Origin: Odobenus rosmarus divergens | Lineage: Eukaryota; Chordata; Mammalia; Carnivora; Odobenidae | Reading direction: 5' to 3' | Assembly (NCBI RefSeq): GCF_000321225.1 | Contig: NW_004450458.1 | Span: forward strand, 670,574 to 734,573 | DNA length: 64,000 nucleotides | Shown here: piece after piece, positions 60,932 through 64,000 of the stretch | Layout of the letters: each line of letters opens with the position of its first letter | Numbering within the stretch: the first letter of the stretch is position 1 | Program-made: the position numbers and the translations under genes | The notes under the pieces: generated by a model | What the model was told of the DNA's origin: nothing | Seen by the model: only the letters and a program-made list of their open reading frames with translations | The model's database searches: none

Positions 60932-61910
60932 GGGGGAGGAGCAAGATGGTGGAGGAGTAGGAGACCAAAATTTCGTCTGGTCCCAGGAATTCAGCTGGAT
61001 AGGGACCAAACCATTCTGAACACCTACGAACTCAACAGGAGATCGAAGAAAAGAATAGCAACAACTCCCTGAACAGAAAAGTGACCACTTTCTGGAAGGT
61101 AGGACGTGCGGAGAAGTGAATCTGAGGCGATATTCGGGAGGATAGACGGCGGGGGAGGGGGCCTCCGTCGGCCGCTTCTGGCAAGTGCTAGAGCCGCGGA
61201 GCACAAAATCGGAACTTTTAGAAGTCGGCTCCGCTGAGGGACGTCGCTCCAGCGGCTAAGCGGGGGGTGGGACCCTCGCGGGACAGGGTGGTCTCAGGAC
61301 CCTTGGGGTCACAGAAAGACCGGGGGTGCCTGAGTGCAGCAGAGCTCCCAGGTATCGGAGCGGGGAAGCCGGCTGCAGAGACGGAGCCGAGGCGCGGGCT
61401 CTCAGCTCGGGGTTGCCACAAACTGTGATCCGCGGCCCAGTCGGGCCACTGCTCCTCCAGCAGGGACCCAACAAGCGGCAGAGCCGGGGAGACTCCCCTT
61501 CCTCCCCCCAGGAGGAGTGGCGCGGGAGCGCACCGCAGGGATCTGCTGGGTTTGGAGACTCCACACGGGGGTCGGGAGCCAGAGATAGAAACGCTTGGTC
61601 ACAGGCCTGGGGAGCACGGAGTGCGGCCGGAGACCAGGGAGACGGGAGTGACTGACTGCTTTTCTCTGGGGCGCACTGAGGAGTGAGGCCCCGAGTTCTC
61701 GGCTCCTCCGGGTGGAGATTGGGAGGCTGCCATTTTCACTCTCATCCTCCAAAGCTGTACCGAAAGCTTGCAGGGAACAAAAGCTCCCGAGAGCAAACCC
61801 GAGCAGATTACTTAGCCAGGACCAGCAAGGGCGGGGCAATTCCACCTCCAGCAAAGACATTTGGGAACCACGGCAACAGGCCCCGCCCCCCCAGAAGATC
61901 AGCATGAACA
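60932..61910 (+). promoter_or_regulatory. L1 5'UTR internal promoter, CpG-rich
   Basis: GC- and CpG-rich block, sharply different from the AT-rich surroundings. CAAGATGGT at 60942-60950 is the YY1-type site known to set the start site in L1 5'UTRs. A GC box (CCCCGCCCC) lies at 61879-61890. L1 5'UTRs act as internal pol II promoters; that this copy is active is an inference. On the minus strand it carries a 175-residue open frame (61402-61929). Confidence 0.75.
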
Positions 61911-62029
61911 GCCAGCAAGCCAAGACCAAGTTTACCGATCAAGGAGAACGGGAGAACTCCAGCACTAGGGGAATACTGCACATAGAATTCATTGCTTTTT
62001 TCCCATGATTCTTGTCTTTCAAAGTTAAT

Positions 62030-62548
62030 TTTTTAACTTTTTTTTTTTTGAATTTTTCTTTTTCCCTTTTTCAACCAACAGATTATCAATCCCTTTTTTA
62101 AAAAATCTTTTTCATTTCTCATTTTTAGAGTCATATTCTATCCCTTCATAGTAGTTAACCTTATTTTTGGTATATATATATATAAGTTCTCTCTTTAAAA
62201 TTTTGGGATACAGTTTCTTCTAACAGACCAAAATATACCTTAAATCTCTAGTGTATAGCTTTGTTCTAGTCTCCTGCCTGATCACATTCTCTCCCCCTCC
62301 CTTTTTTTTAATCCTCTTCCTTCTTTTTTCAACCAACTTCTTATCTTATCAATTTCTTTTATAAAATCTTTTATAATTTTCATCTTTACAGTCATATTCC
62401 ATCTCTTCATCATATTAACCCTTATTTTTGTACATATATAAGTTTTTCTTTCTTTAAAATTTTGGGAGGCACTTTCTTCTAACAGACCAAAATATGCCCA
62501 AAACCTAGTTATCAGGCACTGATCTATGCACAAGCCTGATCATATTTG
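62030..62548 (+). repeat. Two tandem ~258-bp units in the L1 5'UTR
   Basis: The landmarks CAACCAAC (62072 and 62330), AACAGACCAAAATAT (62222 and 62481) and CCTGATCA (62277 and 62535) each recur about 258 bases apart, so the AT-rich spacer before ORF1 is duplicated in tandem with moderate divergence. Confidence 0.85.
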
Positions 62549-62727
62549 GTCATATTGTGTTTTTGTGTTGTTGTTGTTTGTTTATTTTTATCTTTATCTT
62601 TTTTCTTTTTTTTCCCTTTCTTTTCCCCCGGTTTCAGATCTCTTCTGATTTGTTTGTGTATATTTTTGGGGGGACGTTGTTACTCTGTTAGCATTTTGTT
62701 GTCTCATTCATCTAGTCTCTGGACAAA

Positions 62728-63621
62728 ATGACAAGATGGAAAAAATCACCTCAAAAATAAGAACGAGGCAGTACTGACTGCCAGGGACCTAATCAATACA
62801 GACATTAGTAAGATGTTGGAACTAGAGTTCAGAAAGATGATTTTAAAGATACTAGCTGGGCTTTAAAAAATCATGGAAGATATTAGAAAAACCCTTTTTG
62901 GAGAAATAAAAGAACTAAAATCTAACCAAGTGGAAATCAAAAAGGCTATTAATGAGGTGCAATCCAAAATGGAGGATCTAACTGCTAGGATAAATGAGGC
63001 AGAAGAGAGAATTAGTGATATAGAAGACCAAATGATGGAAAATAAGAAGCTGAGGAAAAGAGAGATAAACAACTACTGGATCACGAGGGCAGAATTCAAG
63101 AGATAAGTGATACCATAAAATGAAACAATATTAGAATAATTGGGATCCCAGAAGAAGCAGAAAGAGAGAGAGGGGCAGAAGGTATATTGGAGCAAATTAT
63201 AGCAGAGAACTTCCCCAATTTGGGGAAGGAAACAAGCATCAAAATCCAGGAGGCACAGAAAACCCCCCTCAAAATCAATAAAAATAGGTCAAAACCCCAA
63301 CATGTAATGGTAAAACTTACGAGTCTCAGAGACAAAGAGAAAATCCTGAAAGCAGCTCGGGAGAAGAGATCTGTAACCTATAATGGTAGAAATATTAGAT
63401 TGGCAACAGACCTATCCACAGACACCTGGCAGGCCAGAAAGGACTGGCATGATCTATTCAGAGCACTAAATGAGAAAAATATGCAGCCAAGAATACTATA
63501 TCCAGCTAGGCTGTCATTGGAAATAGAAGGAGAGATAAAAAGCTTTCAGGACAAACAAAAACTAAAGGAATTTGCAAACACAAAACCAGCCCTTCAAGAA
63601 ATATTGAAAGGGGTCCTCTAA
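62728..63621 (+). pseudogene. L1 ORF1 (RNA-binding protein), broken
   Basis: ORF1p normally forms a trimer through a coiled coil and coats L1 RNA using an RRM and a C-terminal domain. Here the start ATG is at 62728, but codon 11 is a stop (62758-62760), and a second TAA lies near 62863. The coiled-coil part is open at 62873-63106 in another frame (..EIKKAINEVQSKMEDLTARI..). A one-base loss near 63043 shifts the frame, and a TGA follows at 63121-63123. The RRM and C-terminal part is open at 63187-63621, with KILKAAREKRSVTYNGRNIR and YPARLSLEIEGEIKSFQDKQ typical of ORF1p. The span of about 297 codons is near the usual length, so the gene is complete but dead. Confidence 0.92.
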
Positions 63622-63702
63622 GCAAAGAGAAAGCCTAAAAGTTACATAGACCAGAAAGGAACACAGACAATGCACAAAAACAGTCACCTTACAGGCAATA
63701 CA

Positions 63703-64000
63703 ATGGCACTAAATTCATATCTTTCAATAGTTACCCTGAATGTAAATGGGCTAAATGCCCCAATCAAAAGACACAGGCTATCGGATTGGATAAAAAAAGA
63801 AGACCCATCAATATACTGTCTGCAAGAGACACATTTTAGACCCAAAGACACCCCCAGATTGAAAGTGAGGGGGTGGAAAACCATTTATCATGCTAATGGA
63901 CACCGAAAGAAAGCTGGGGTGGCAATCCTAATATCAGACAAATTAGATTTTAAACCAAAGACTGTAATGAGATGAGGAAGAACACTATATCATATTTAAA
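63703..64000 (+). pseudogene. L1 ORF2 N-terminal endonuclease, partial, frameshifted
   Basis: ORF2p supplies the endonuclease and reverse transcriptase for L1 insertion. The start is taken at 63703 (MALNSYLSIVTLNVNGLNAP); an in-frame ATG at 63670 is possible, but the family's conserved sequence begins at 63703. The apurinic-type endonuclease domain is recognisable: the N of VNGLN and the E of CLQETHF are the conserved metal/catalytic positions, and KKAGVAILISDK follows. A two-base loss near 63967 brings a TGA at 63973-63975, so the frame breaks after about 90 residues. The remainder lies outside the window. Confidence 0.92.

Larger units (their letters stand above)
60932..64000 (+). mobile_element. 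Carnivoran L1, 5' complete, runs off the window end
   Basis: LINE-1 with an intact-looking 5' end (TGGGGGAGGAGCAAGATGGT). Layout: GC-rich 5'UTR 60932-61910, AT-rich tandem-duplicated spacer 62030-62548, decayed ORF1 62728-63621, 80-base spacer, ORF2 from 63703 to beyond the window. Divergence is low compared with the L1M relics elsewhere, and the copy is split by no later SINE, so it is comparatively young. Stops and frameshifts in both ORFs mean it cannot retrotranspose by itself. The 3' end and target duplication lie outside the window. Confidence 0.95.

Noticed and set aside
61080..61910. CpG-rich block as a possible promoter of a host gene
   Set aside because: It is the 5'UTR of the L1, which continues into recognisable ORF1 and ORF2.
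1..64000. CRISPR array, operon, prophage or defence system
   Set aside because: No spaced direct repeats, ribosome binding sites or compact gene arrangement; the sequence is mammalian repeat-rich DNA.

Overview
The window is vertebrate nuclear DNA from a carnivoran mammal, most likely a caniform of the bear, seal or weasel group. Fifteen tRNA-derived Can-SINEs (head reading like GGCGCCTGGGTGGCTCAG, CT-rich body, AAATAAATAAAATCTT tail) and carnivoran-type L1 3' and 5' ends support this. No host protein-coding gene, tRNA, rRNA, CRISPR array or operon can be supported. The open reading frames are short, and the longest ones fall in repeats or microsatellites. The window reads as an intron or intergenic desert built from layers of mobile elements.

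Layout. Positions 1-5010 hold two decayed L1M copies in + orientation, with three Can-SINEs and a younger antisense carnivoran L1 inserted into them. A likely MaLR LTR and a MIR follow, to about 5.7 kb. A long antisense L1M with a preserved 5' end lies at 8.3-11.9 kb and is interrupted by an unidentified element of about 520 bp. From 12 to 27 kb the DNA is mostly single-copy, with scattered Can-SINEs, an L2, MIRs, hAT- and Tigger-like DNA transposons and a long GAAA tract. At 27.06-28.12 kb is an L1 with a 5' inversion between target-site duplications. Positions 30.7-34.2 kb are antisense L1M. Positions 35.1-36.3 kb hold a Tigger-like element, a hAT-like element and a Can-SINE. A carnivoran L1 3' end with an expanded AC tract is at 38.68-39.31 kb. 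Positions 40-51 kb are sparse in repeats.

At 51549-51598 there is a 50-N assembly gap. The sequence on both sides of it is duplicated exactly from nearby positions, which looks like an assembly artefact. Positions 52-60 kb hold a decayed exon-like segment on the minus strand, two MLT1-type LTRs in opposite orientation, SINEs and MIR/L2 relics.

The window ends inside a comparatively young carnivoran L1 that starts at about 60932. It has a GC-rich promoter/5'UTR, an AT-rich 258-bp tandem duplication, ORF1 broken by stops and a frameshift, and the start of ORF2 (endonuclease), itself frameshifted near 63967. This copy cannot encode its own proteins, though its promoter region looks intact.

I found no convincing new biological system. 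The observations most worth following are the duplicated gap flanks, the twin-primed L1, the 68-bp L1 micro-insertion, the 5'UTR structure and antisense ORF of the last L1, and two exon-like segments (6777-7002 + and 52731-52960 -).
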